Positions 13,616 through 25,842 of a stretch of DNA of 64,000 bases are shown in pieces. A program made the translations under genes and the position numbers. Source of the stretch: Varroa destructor (taxonomy: Eukaryota > Arthropoda > Arachnida > Mesostigmata > Varroidae); assembly GCF_002443255.2 (NCBI RefSeq), contig NW_019211458.1, positions 24,059,325-24,123,324 on the forward strand, read 5' to 3'. The notes under the pieces were generated by a model, which did not search any database, was not told the origin of the DNA, and saw only the letters and a program-made list of their open reading frames with translations. The stretch's first letter is position 1. The number at the start of each line of letters is the position of its first letter.

Positions 13616-14224
13616 ATGTTTACATTCGTAGTGGTCATATGTTTGGTGAAGTCTGCCGTGGCGTCGCCTCCGTATCGAGAAAATGCTGGTAGCTTTAGTG
13701 AGTCGCACCTAGCCCCGTACAATTTTCCCGATGGAGCGCACGACTACTCCTATGGATTTCTGCCAGTCGGTACTGCGGTAACCGAGGTGACCAAATCATC
13801 GGCGGTTCTACAAATTCGTGAGCCCTCTGCTGTGTCATCAGCTTATGTTAAAGAAGTATCACCCTATACGGCGACAACTAGCAAAGACGCACCTCCTGTA
13901 GCTTCGTCTTCCACCGATATTCCGCACGCTTCTGCGGCGTACGCTTTACCGTACGCTATCTACCCCTATGGCACGACAGATTCGGCATTCGTTAAAGACA
14001 TCTCGGCAGATTTTGCCAAGATTCCACCCACGATCAGCAACCAAGGAGTCGAGTACGCACCGGCAGCGAATAAACCCTATGATCCTGTCGTTCACCTCAA
14101 CGAACCAGCGAAGATCATCTCTCCGAAGTACCACGCTTTATCAGGAGTCATCTCAACTGTCGGACAGGTATCTGTCGTCGATAGGAACGATCCCCAAAAA
14201 CATGGCTATGGACCACGTTATTAG
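13616..14224 (+). CDS. Secreted Ala/Ser/Pro/Tyr-rich protein, cuticle-like, single exon
   Basis: A 202-residue ORF from ATG 13616 to TAG 14222-14224. An in-frame TAG at 13595-13597 shows the frame does not extend upstream, and this is the first ATG. The N-terminus is a clear signal peptide: a hydrophobic run (FTFVVVICLV) followed by small residues, with likely cleavage near SAVAS/PPYR. The mature chain is rich in Ala, Ser, Pro, Val and Tyr. It carries a repeated motif (SAYVKEVSPY near residue 75, SAFVKDISAD near 122) and a YALPYAIYPYG block. I see no Rebers-Riddiford chitin-binding consensus, no cysteines after the signal peptide and no transmembrane segment. The ORF is visibly richer in G+C than its flanks. 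Composition suggests a structural extracellular or cuticular protein; this is inferred from composition, not a family match. Codon composition, signal peptide and length make it by far the best non-endophilin gene here. Confidence 0.75.
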   Translation: MFTFVVVICLVKSAVASPPYRENAGSFSESHLAPYNFPDGAHDYSYGFLPVGTAVTEVTKSSAVLQIREPSAVSSAYVKEVSPYTATTSKDAPPVASSSTDIPHASAAYALPYAIYPYGTTDSAFVKDISADFAKIPPTISNQGVEYAPAANKPYDPVVHLNEPAKIISPKYHALSGVISTVGQVSVVDRNDPQKHGYGPRY

Positions 14225-14534
14225 ATGCAGCCAATTGTCTACGTTCAAGCTGTGACCCATATGAAGATTGTCAGTATTTATTGGTGAGTCGGTGATGCTA
14301 CATTCTGTAGAATAATGATCTTTGGGTTGGGTGTACAACTAATTTTAACTACGACAACAATACGATAGTAAATAAGGTCCAGTAAATGCCACGTCCTCTG
14401 CAGGAAGCACCGCACCTGTCGTAAAGCGACCATTTCTAGTTGAAAAATAGCCTTCCTCAGCATATTAGTGTGTATGAGTGCCATAATATCGATCATTTAA
14501 TTTATTACTAGAATTGATGATTTTACATAGGTGC

Positions 14535-14601
14535 GGTTTGTTTGAACAGCTAAAGCGTTCGCTGAAAATGCCAACGGTGGCCGGTTCAAGCCCTGCGTAC
14601 G
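14535..14601 (+). repeat. Decayed tRNA-like element (tRNA pseudogene or SINE head)
   Basis: The core AAGCGTTCGCTGAAAATGCC resembles the D-arm to anticodon part of a tRNA. It is followed at the right spacing by GGTTCAAGCCC (14583-14593), an exact match to the RNA polymerase III B-box consensus. The A-box side (near 14545-14565) is degenerate, and acceptor and T stems do not pair well, so it is not a functional tRNA gene. A diverged relative lies at about 27481-27520. Best read as an old tRNA-derived retroposon head or tRNA pseudogene. Confidence 0.4.
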
Positions 14602-14628
14602 ACATATACTACACAGCAGAGGTGATTA

Positions 14629-14634
14629 AATAAA
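14629..14634 (+). terminator. Candidate polyadenylation signal of the secreted-protein gene
   Basis: AATAAA on the plus strand about 405 nt after the stop at 14224. It is the first canonical hexamer I noticed downstream. AT-richness makes chance occurrence possible. Confidence 0.35.
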
Positions 14635-15216
14635 GAATTTCACATTCATTTCCACGGAAAAAAAATGCTTTAAGCGATACGGTTCATGTCCCATATGCAC
14701 GAACCTTTGTATACGATATTGTTCGTTATCGGTTGAGTTGGAAATCGGTGGCCTACTGGAGATACCTGCTAGAATGCCTGATGGCGATACCGTACGTAAA
14801 ACCCGAAACATAGAGGTCTGTTAGAGATAAACTTTCCTACATCTAACTTTCATCCAAGTACCAGAATCCATATCTTACACGTATCTCCTATACTTTATGT
14901 AACCGCAACGGCTCCCCTCTTAAACGCGTTAAAATCAAAAACAATAGAAAAAATGTTTATTTATATAATATCGTCATTGCACTATAAGATCTCCACTTAT
15001 ACTTTTCCTTATGATAAAATTCGTCTTTGCAGCCATGCATACATCACTATTCCACTGTCTATCAAGTAAAAGGAATTTCCCTTATATCGTTGCTAACCGT
15101 ACTCTGGGGAGACTTGGACAAGCTACGTTACGCGTCCGTTATCAAGCATCAAAAACTACAGTTACATTGATTTGATCAGAAGACCATGTAGAATTTCGTA
15201 CTTTAATCCTACATTA

Positions 15217-15220
<4 letters not shown>

Positions 15221-15256
<36 letters not shown>
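15221..15256. repeat. (TA)n microsatellite
   Basis: Uninterrupted TA tract of about 36 nt. Confidence 0.95.
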
Positions 15257-15258
<2 letters not shown>

Positions 15259-16958
15259 ATCGAAATGTCGATTCGAGGACGACGTTATTTTATCACCACC
15301 GAATGAATATACGCCAACCAGAAACAGCGAATAGTATGTAAGCAAATCTGCATGTGGTCAAGCGATAGGACCTTACTGTTGGTAGACAGAACGTGATGCT
15401 TACGATAATGCTAACGGCGAAAATAAACTGTACCTGTTGTCATCAAGCCAAACGTCGTCGTCAATTGCTTCGAACTTTTTTTTGGGCCGTTGGATCAAGC
15501 GTAGATGCTTAGCCACGGCAAGTATGGCCACTGCGTGAAGCCACCCCATGGTCGTCTACAGGGTGAGCAAAAGAAAATTTATCTACTTCCATCCTTTTGT
15601 GCTTCATCTAGACTAGTTAGTCAATGGAGCTTGGTCAATTTTCATTGTTTCTTGCAGCGTTCCCCTGTTCTTTTTTGCGGTCACGTTTCGATTGCAGCAC
15701 CCGTCAGCACAAACTCTCTTTATGCCGAGATATGTATTTTAGGTGGTCCAGACAATTGGTTAGATATCAATACGATTCGATAAAGAGATACATTAAGTCT
15801 AGAGCAATGCCGATTATCGCCATAGGTATTGCATACAATGAACGCTGTTTATGGGAACGTCACAACTGCACCTTACGCACACCGCCCATTTGACGACCTC
15901 TGTAGATCGCGTTACAGGACGTCTCCAATCGGCAGCTCAAAAAACAACCGGTCGGAAGCAGGCCCGGCTACAGGATAAGCAGATAAAGCATTCGATCGTT
16001 GATCCGGCCCAAACACACATAATAAAGCACAGAAGAGAATATAGACGATTTACTTCTAGCCACTACTGACGCTTTATAGCATAATATTGTATGTTCCCTA
16101 CATTAGCTCAGTAAGACACGGGGGGCAATGATAGTTTCATCCAGCACACATTCTGCCTATTTATGAAAAGCGGCCTCTACGCAAGTTTTCGCTCTAAGCT
16201 TTTCCGTGGACCCCTGGAAGAGCGTCGTCCACCCTAGAGTGTACTACGCCGTATGATTCGCCAGCTAGCTGAACGTCTACACTGTTCGAACTTCTCTTTT
16301 CTATCGTTATTCCACCCCATTCTGGATATTCCGCCGGCCAAGTGGCGGACACAGCGGGCGTAAAATGGAACCCGCGAACCATTGTCTGCCACATAGACTC
16401 ACCATAATAAAATTTCGGTACAGCTAGATACACTATATATAATCCCATGTGTAATATCCAACGCTTTTTTCGGAGTTGTGTCAAATAAAGTCGCACAGGT
16501 TGTCCGAAAAAACGTTCGGTGACGTTCAACGAAACGCACCCGAACAAATTTCAAACATTTAAGGACTCGCTCTTTGCCATCGCCAGATAAGTAGTTATTT
16601 GTTTGGTATTTCTCAAAAACTGAGCAGAAAGAGACCTTCTTAGTTCCGATGCAGTGATAGGTGTGTACGTTGTGAACTTTTTACATCCCGTTCTGGGTAG
16701 GTTCTGCTATTTGAGCAAGCAGCAGAGCACTGCTGACACTTCTGATTATCACTTATATGAGACATTTGTGCTCTGAAGCAGAGTCAGAGAAACGATGCCT
16801 TTAACATCCGCGTAATGTCCACGCGCCTAACTAGCATGCGGCATCTTAGTTCGCCGATTCATAATATAAAGCAACTAGATCATCCCACATCTATTGTATG
16901 AAAAAAATTAGCCTGTTTTCGACCTATAAGTATTGGCATTGCTGCTTCGGCAATATAC

Positions 16959-16971
16959 ATATATATATATA
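16959..16971. repeat. Short (TA)n tract
   Basis: Short TA dinucleotide run in intergenic sequence. Confidence 0.85.
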
Positions 16972-19900
16972 AAGGGAAGTTACTAGAAGTTCTGTCGGCA
17001 CCATCGTAACTGATGTAAATAACGGTACAAGGGCGAAATACTAAGAGAACACAGTTCGTCTAATACTAAAACAAGAAAAATCGAGCTTGTCAACAGACAT
17101 TTATATTTTTTTTATGGTGCTCATAAGACAATTGTATAGTATTGGTATAGTTGCACACTCGAATCGACCTTGGAACCTTTCTATCCGTTAGGTAGCATAC
17201 GACTGATTGAATTATCCGGTCTTTGAGCAGCGTCTTTAAAAATTTTCTGGCTATTAACGGCTCAGACTCGATCCGCCGAATTGAGAGGTAACGATAATAT
17301 TGCTACATAAATATCGAAAAGCAAAAAAACGATAGTGATAAAAACAGGTATGGGAATATATTCTGCCTCCAGTTAAAAAATCTATTAGATAATAAAAATC
17401 TCCTGTTCTCTTGTCAACTTCCGACCCAGTCCTTAAGAAACTTGAGAGCTTTTAGACTAAAGTAAAAAAATCTACCTATAATCTCTAGGCATCCATGGCA
17501 GATTTTGTTCCGCTAAGCCTCGTTTGGCTCGGACAGACCATCCGGCACTTTATACCAATATCAATATAGAGCAGAATTTGCGTAGCTTATCAAGAAGATA
17601 TAGATTATTTCATGTTATTGATATTTTTCTATTTGATAAATGATTCGTTTACTATTTTGTCTTCACTTTTCTTATTTAATCGCTGGAACGACACCAGCCA
17701 CTATAGATATGAAAAGATCAGAGCTTCACGATATATTTACGAAGCGGCAATCAATCCAGAATACTAATAGATCGTTTCTGTGAGAACAAATGGGGTTTAG
17801 ACATTTGTTCTGCGCTGTAAAATCATCTATTGATCCACAGTGGGGCTAACATTGTTATGTCAATATCTTATATATAAATATCAATAGCAGTCAGAAATGC
17901 GATAGCATATGGGTGCATGCTTCACTGCGACTGTGGTGTCGAAAATGCCCGTTTTCGAGCAATCCCCGACCTTGAGTTGGAGCGACTCAGTCGGAATGAA
18001 GCCGATGATGAAGTCGGAGCAGTTATTCAGATTAATTTTAGCTTTTAGGGGAATAGTTATCGGCGGTTTCAAATCGGATGTGGTGCTCCATTCTATCACA
18101 ATAATAATAATGATACTACGTATGTACGAACATTTTCTGCAACCCATACGTTGATCGACGGTGCCGCATCTGATAGTGTACGTCTGCATCAGGTTGCTAT
18201 CGTTACTATTGTTTGTGTTGCCAAATATCTACGTATATAATAGAGTTTCAACACGAGGTGATCTTTTCGAACGAAATCAAGGAGATCACTAGTCAGCCAC
18301 TCTAACATAGTGGTTCCGTCGCCATATCTATGGTATGAATAACATCAAACAAATACGCAATACATACATTTGATTACGTCATACCTGTCCCTATAAAACA
18401 CATTCCAAGCCTTACCTTGAGATCGTTTTAGTCTTCGTCACACACCAAACTCGAAATTAACTGTTCGGCCTCGAAAGATGAACGCCTAGTTACTTCTTCA
18501 CGTAATGAATTGGCGAATAGAACGTTACGTAAGGAGGCGGTGATCTGCGTTGGAACGCTGTTAGCTGAACGTGAGTGCCAACTTCGAATTGAGGAAAGCT
18601 CGTGCCAGGACGAACCGTCCAACAACAATAACAGCAAAGCCCGTTGCACTGCTACTATTTGCCATCTTCGACCGTTGCTATTTTGACTTAGAAAAGGATA
18701 TTTGGTAATAGTTGGTCGCGTGGCGTACGTCTGTTGACAGCCACCGATGACTAGCTGAATTTTTTCTTTTCCAGAAAGTTCACAATCGAATGAGAGCAAG
18801 GGTAGGGATCGAAAGAAATACAGAGGAAAACATTAAGCCTTTTGCACTATTCAGAAAGGTGACCTTTCCGTTCACGCGGTGCCGATTACGGGTGGTAATG
18901 TTTTTTCAATAATATAAAAATGATGAAGATTATAGAGAAAGATGTTAGTAGTGTAATATAATTTTTTTCGTTATTTCACAGTCGATTCTTAGCGAGAACA
19001 ATCTTCACTAGCATACGTTTGTGGCGCCCTAATTATTACCGCGGTAACTTAGTGTTTGAAGTATTACGTGAAATTCAAGGATCAACACACGAAGCGCGAT
19101 TATAGCGTTGCTTTGTGAGTGGCGCGGAGAACGAATCTATATAATTAAATTTCTATCCTGTGTTCCTTCTCTGCGTCGATAGTTTTTATTATGGACTTTG
19201 GCTTAATTGCTTCCATTGAAATTTAATGATTTAGACAACGCTTTAAAGCTATCCCGGAACCTCACTGAAAAAAATCTAAAAATAAAAAATCAAGCTGGGT
19301 AACTTTGAATTGTATTTATTTAAGTTGATAGTATCCATCATTCTTGGTGCGCTGTAGTAGCACTTTTCTGATGCTCCCAATCGAGCAGAGTATCGGAACT
19401 GACGCGTTAGTAGATCCGAGATGAATGATCAACTGATCATTTCGTTATTGGTTTAATTGTGCACGACTCTGAAAACCCCCTATAGATTTTTGCTCCGTCT
19501 TCTGTTTAATAACCACTATCATTTCCGTAGCATTAAACATTGCAGAATCCAAACATGCATTTACAGATCAGCTGACCGGATCATCCAAACTATCGAACAC
19601 TCTGTGCATTAGAATCCCCTGTTTCGAGAATGTCCACAAGATGCAAGAGCATCGATCGTCATTCGGCCGGAAACTGTTATGTAGCTTAGCTTTAAAGATG
19701 GCTTTTAACTGAATCAAGTTATTTGAACTTCTTCTTACCAAGTGAGAACAAACTTATTACAATTGATTGAGAGCAGGACAATTTTACACTTCACTACCCT
19801 TGCAAGTATTGACCATGCATCCAGCAGCAAAATCAGCCACGTATTTCACCGCGAAGCCGTACCGAAGTGTACGTCCGAATGTTTATTACCGGAGTTGTTA

Positions 19901-20198
19901 TGGTATTATGCAAAAAAAGAGCATTTGCCATAAGCTAGAAGGACGAGGATGTTTTGAAATCGACGTAGTAGGTCGTAGGTCAGCGTACAGGTACCAGAGT
20001 CAACTTTTTGCAAACTGACGAATCTATGGCACCCATCCTTCTAGCTTCATCATGGCCGGTAAACCAGGGTTAAATTATCATATATAAGCCAGTGCGTTTT
20101 GCGTCTGACGCGTTCTGATGAAATCAACAGTCGGTACAGACAACACGGTGAGACACGTAGGTGAGAGCGTAGAAAAACGCTGTACGGTTCCGTTGTAG

Positions 20199-20229
20199 GT
20201 GTGTGTGTGTGTGTGCGTGTGTATGTATG
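20199..20229. repeat. (GT)n microsatellite
   Basis: GT dinucleotide run with one GC interruption, ending in GTATGTATG. It is the longest GT tract in the window. Confidence 0.9.
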
Positions 20230-22665
20230 CAATTATTTAAACGAAACTCAAATATGATTTGGAATCAAATAATGGGGTAATATATTCAAGGCTACGAATT
20301 TATCGCACGATCTCACTGTTTGTAGTATACCATATATATTCGACTTGCCGTCTAGCTACTATCTGGACAGAAGATCGCCCAGGGAATACATTAGTCATTA
20401 AGGTTTCTCAATGCTGCTCATCTTGAAACGGGTGCAGACGTTGGTAAATATAACTTCAGTCTGCTTGCTTTAAAGTCTGCTAAATCGTTTTCGTTTATAC
20501 GTCCGACTTTGCGTCTCTCGCAGCGTTGTAAGCATAGCATTGCATATGTTCGTATTCCGCGTATATGGCTTAAACATATCTGTAAACGCGCTATATATAA
20601 TCGTCTATTGCAAGTTGGTGCGTCTTGTGCGGCAGAGAAAATCATAGTTCGCCTTACAAAAAACAAAACACACATAATTATAGCTGTTAGTAGGAGAAGG
20701 ATTGATTTTATTGTTTACTAGTTCGGTCACTATCTTACTGCGCGGTGCCGTTCAGCTGTCAAGGCACTTTTCCCGTCTGCCACGAGGGTTATGAAAGTGG
20801 TCTTTTTCTGTAACGTAGCATCATATGTGCTGTAACACCTATTGTAAATGCATTACAATCTCCGATCTTGTGCACCCGCTGCGTTTTGCAACTGCCCGGC
20901 TACCACTTTGGGCTTCTGGTCCATAAGGCGTGTACACAAATGTCTGTGGCGTTTTGCTCATAATAACAAGCGAAATGTGTTGAATAAGAAAAGATGGACT
21001 CGATTTATCTATGGCTCTGTGTAATTACTTTCTAGTTGGCCATGAGTCGGCTAATCCGTCCGTTTTATTATTGTTAATCTAGGGATACGTTGTTTAAGCG
21101 ATGTTTTTGCACAGCGAGAAAAAGAACCCACTAGCAATTTACAGCAGAATTGTATAGTATCGGTAAGAAGCAAAAACGTATTTAGTCAACGTATTCACGC
21201 TTTACGACAACCTAAAAGGTAGGTTTTTCTCAACTAAATAATGGTCGCTCGAAGCAGCTTCATGATATGTGACTTACTTAAACTGTAAACAGCCTAAACG
21301 GCGGGGGGAGAGGGTAGCATTGTGATAGCCCTAGTGCGGTCAGTGGGGTATCTCAGTAGAAAGCGACTAGTCTTAGTATAGTTTATTTCGTATATTATAT
21401 AAATAAAAATAATAAGAAGGGAATATTATCCAAATTATTTGGTCAATGTTTCTTTCTCGTTTTTAGTTAGACCAGCTTGGTCATCCCTCTTCAAGCTGTC
21501 AGTGGATCTTTTACACGAACGGATTTGTCCTATATCTAGCAAATTTTCTGCACAACGTCGATTACTGTGCAGGATGTTATCTGTCCAAAGCGTCGTAATT
21601 AGATTAATTCCTTTATAACGCCTACGAATTGATTGGCGCTGTACCCCGCTGGTGTATGGCAATCGGCCGTTCCATCTGCGGAGAATCCTTAATTTTGTCG
21701 AAGATTTATATTTAGACTACTATGATTTATGGAAGCTAACAGTTGACGCGCTGCTTTTGGTACTGTCCTTTGAGCATCGAGGAAATGCCCGACATTAACG
21801 CTTCTAAAAGTTGCTTTTACGGATGGCGTCTTTCAAATGGCAGATTTCGCAACTGCCGACTTCTATATCATCTATATCAAACATTTCCACGGTGAGTAAA
21901 CGCCTCAGAGATATATAAAAAGAAATTGCAGGATTTCACCACCGATACCTGACGACCTAAGTGATCTGAGGACCATGTTACAATGACGTATTGCAGATAC
22001 TGTCTGTGAGCACGGCACACGAGTCAACGATATCTTCCTTATCACGGGCAGCTTCCTGCAATACAGGGTGACGCTTTTGACATTTACTATAACGGGCAAG
22101 CGTCAGGAGAAAGCCAGTTCTTCATAGAATCACGGCAAATAACAGCGCGTAGTTTTTGGAGTTATTCAATTTTTCTGCGGTGGCGGAACTCCCAGAAAAA
22201 TTAAACCCGATGGTCTACCCCATGTGGTATCCGAAGATTCGACGAAAACTTTCACGACCGTTCAAACTTAAAGCGCTCACAAGTTGATCGAAAGACATGT
22301 TTTTGATCGTTTTTGATACGAAAGTTAACAAATGTTTCAAAAAAACAACAATGTAATTTTTCAGTTACGTTTTCCGATTGTTAGTATTTCTGAGATTTGC
22401 TCATCTTTTCAATTCTTCTTCACCGTCGTGTTCGCGATTAGCCCAAATGTAATTCCTTTGGTGTTTTTGTGGCGTATCTGAGCAATACTTGAGCGAATCT
22501 AGATCCACCGATGTCGTTTGATGCACGGACACTATCGAAAACTCTGCGGATTAAGGAAGTATTTCGAAAAAAATTAGGCGGTAATTTTGGCCAATCGCGG
22601 TGAGTGGTTGTTATACTGAAGCTGTATGACCCTCGGGAATTTCACTACCAACAGCTGCGAAAAAA

Positions 22666-22668
<3 letters not shown>

Positions 22669-22696
<28 letters not shown>
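22669..22696. repeat. Poly-T tract (28 nt)
   Basis: Uninterrupted run of 28 T on the plus strand. It could be the poly-A tail of an old minus-strand retroposon, but no retroposon body is recognisable next to it. Confidence 0.9.
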
Positions 22697-25600
22697 GTTT
22701 CATATGGTCTTAGTAACAAGGCATGAGAACAGTTCTCAATTTACGCATGTAACACTGTGTGTTGCCAGTAGCAAATACAAATCAAGCGGTCGCATCAAAC
22801 CAGAACGAACATGTACGAGTCTCTTGAAAAAAGCATTTGGCAAATGGAGCTTAGTTAAAGTATAGGTGGTCCGATGGTTAACAACAAATAAAATTTCTCA
22901 TGTTATTATTATTGTTGTTGCTATTTATATTTAGCGCTCTACATAACTAGGTCCAATCAAATGCGTAAGTGCGCAAAAAACTGTTTTCAACTGGCCGTAC
23001 GAGGCTCAGTTCTTTTGTGTTTCCAAACATAGGTTTTGTTTTTTAAAGAGATTAAAGTCTATTCTACTTAAATTGCATGGCCTATTGCTGCGCATTACCA
23101 ATTTCCATTTTGTGCTTCAAAGCTTAGCATACCTTTAACGTATATAAATGAAATCTTAGGCCCTGCTTAATAAAATCGCTCAGCAAGGGTGACAAATCAA
23201 AAAAGCAGTACAGTTACAGTTTGTTGGATAATCTGAATAGAAGATTTTAATACAAAGGCTACGATTTGCTGAATGTTACGGATTTATAAAACGCCGATAA
23301 GGTTTTACCTTAGAAAACTCTACAGTTAAAAAAAATCCTAATTATAATGGTCAAACGCTCACAATGGAAGAAGGAACAAAGTGAGAGTAAATGTGGCTAA
23401 ATTTATTATAACCGTTTTGAAATAATGGAGAATCGAAATTTGGCGCAATAGACTGTACCGTCGTTAAGTCACCCCGTTGTCAACCCAAACTAGTATATAT
23501 CGTACCGCTGCTGTGATATGATTATTTCTTTCAACTAAGGAAGCTGCGGACTCCTATGAAGCTATTGGCTACCGGACAATATCCATCTACAGAGGAATTT
23601 TCCCCTCTGCGAAATGGGACGACAATTGAAACATTGAAGAACTCATAGCGGAACCATTCTCCTCAAATACGGTCATAATTAGCAAGTATTTATGTATCCT
23701 AAGCTTTCGCGGAGTATACGAAAACTCCAAACAGGGCGAAGCTTCGTCCACCAGGGCACTACAACGAGACCTAGCAAAGAAAAAAAACACAACTGCTTAT
23801 CGTTTATTTGAAGTCAATAGTGATTTTTATCGAAATGAGGATGAGGGAGGCAATAAGTCGCATCGTTCAACTTAACGCATGTTTGAAATACGTCTAAAGT
23901 ATCCCTGGTAGGAGGTTGAAATGAAATTCTGCAGCGGTTTTTTTTTTGCCTGTGGTCAATGGAAAGGCGTTCTGCATTATAGATGATAACGGCCTCTGCT
24001 TGGTTTTACGTTTCGTGGACTACACACAGTTACGCTGTAATCGCCGCGGATCGAGCGTTTCTTAAAAGATGATTTTGTCCTCCCGTGCAGTTTCGTTAGT
24101 CAAGAGGTCCGGCCACTTGTGTCTCACACCCAAAGCTTTACAGAAAAAAGCAACAATAGACAGTTACGGATGACCACTGAAGCCCATTGAATTGCGTCGA
24201 TCCACTAACAAAAAAAAGGAGACAATCAAAGATCACTTAGAGAAAGCGATAAATGCTGTTGTAGTAACTATAACATGATGAACTTGCAGAGGCCAGCTTA
24301 AATTCTAATTATCGAATAAGCAGTCCAACCTGTTGTACTCATAGATACCTCTGCTCACATTATCGTCCACGGCCTCATCAGACTTCACTCACGAAGTGTT
24401 GTAAAACAGCTGGCGCTGAAATTGGCCCTTTTGGAAAGTGTCCTGTAGAGTTTCCATCGTCTTACACTGAAACCGCGTAGGGTTACTTCATCACAGGCCG
24501 TTCCCTACTTCGTCGGAAACGTTGCTGATTTATACGCACGACATTTTCAAATGAGCAAATTTATCCGATTGGTAAATGAATCGCGGTTCATATTAACACA
24601 CCTATTTGACCATCAATAGGCCCCAAAATAAAAATACGTCAGAAAAAAATCAGTTATTATGTCAAGTGTCGTTTACATTAGCGGGAAGCTTACCAGTGTG
24701 ATCATCATATAACATGCCCGTGCTCTCCAGAACAGTGTATTACACAAAAGTAACAAAATTAGGCTATATAACGAAAATTTTTTAGCTAATTTATTTATTC
24801 TAGCACTCGGCACGAAGGCCAATGTCAATCAAGTCTCAATCGTTAAATAATTAACAACAGTTTGTCAGGCACGTTCGAACATAAAAGAGCTTTCCCAATT
24901 TTTATTTCCAGCCTTTTATAATTAATTTCTAGTTATTCAATAAAGATTACTGACTGATACAGGTTCTATTATCACTATTATTAATCAGACTGAATAAATT
25001 TTGCATCTTTATCTGAAATTCTATTCACGCCCTATTGACAACTAAGTAAATACCGCGCTTTTCCTTTTCCATTCATTGCTTATTGGCCTGATCCAGATTA
25101 ATTTTTGGCCATGTTATCTTTTTACAATATGAATATGTCTATTGATGTACCATATGAAAAAAGCAAAAGGAAACAAACCAATTTTTTCTTTAACCTTATG
25201 GGATATATGCACGGCCTCGGAAATACATGTATGTGTAGTAATTCTATATGAAAATGGGGCATCACAAGGGAAATATGCGAGACAGCTTAAAGATGCAGTT
25301 ACAAATTAAAATAGAGTCTCATTTATGGCAAGTACCGTTGTTCAAGCCGAACTAAATGATATGGCACTGGGAGATCTTCGTAATATATTATCGATTATTA
25401 CGGTTACTAACAATATTGAAGTAGTAAGTGGCATAGCACCGCTTGTTAATACTGACAACAAAAAAACATTGATAATTATTATATTGTGTTGTTACGAATA
25501 GGGCAAAGACGCAACAACACAAACGGTTGCCACCATCGCTACTAATCTATCGCTAATTTCTAATCTGTCCTTGCCACATCCTTTTGTCCTTTTTATAAAT

Positions 25601-25746
25601 TGAGAATAAGGTCTATGACGATCATCTATTTCTCTTCCATGTGTTCGACCAACTAATGGCATTGTTTGCATGGACCAGTATCTCCACAATGGCGAGCTTG
25701 ACAATTTGCCATTGTTTGTTAATTTGATCATCTTTGTAATAATAGT

Positions 25747-25769
25747 AATTATTATTATTATTATTATTG
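25747..25769. repeat. (ATT)n microsatellite
   Basis: ATT trinucleotide run in intergenic sequence. Confidence 0.9.
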
Positions 25770-25823
25770 ACATTTCGTTGGTGAAAGCAACAAAATTGGT
25801 TCTGACATATCCATGCTTCACGT

Positions 25824-25842
25824 TATATATATATATATATAT
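25824..25842. repeat. (TA)n microsatellite
   Basis: TA dinucleotide run just downstream of the ATT tract. Confidence 0.9.

Noticed and set aside
16194..16547. 117-codon minus-strand ORF
   Set aside because: Starts at TTG, has no recognised domain and no supporting gene structure. Peptide composition looks protein-like, so a database search would be worthwhile, but I cannot support it.
18428..18799. 123-codon minus-strand ORF and an overlapping 84-codon open plus-strand frame (about 18432-18687)
   Set aside because: Both strands are open over the same DNA and neither shows a known family. The plus frame has an acceptor-like TTTTAG and donor-like GTGAGT, but no partner exons were found.
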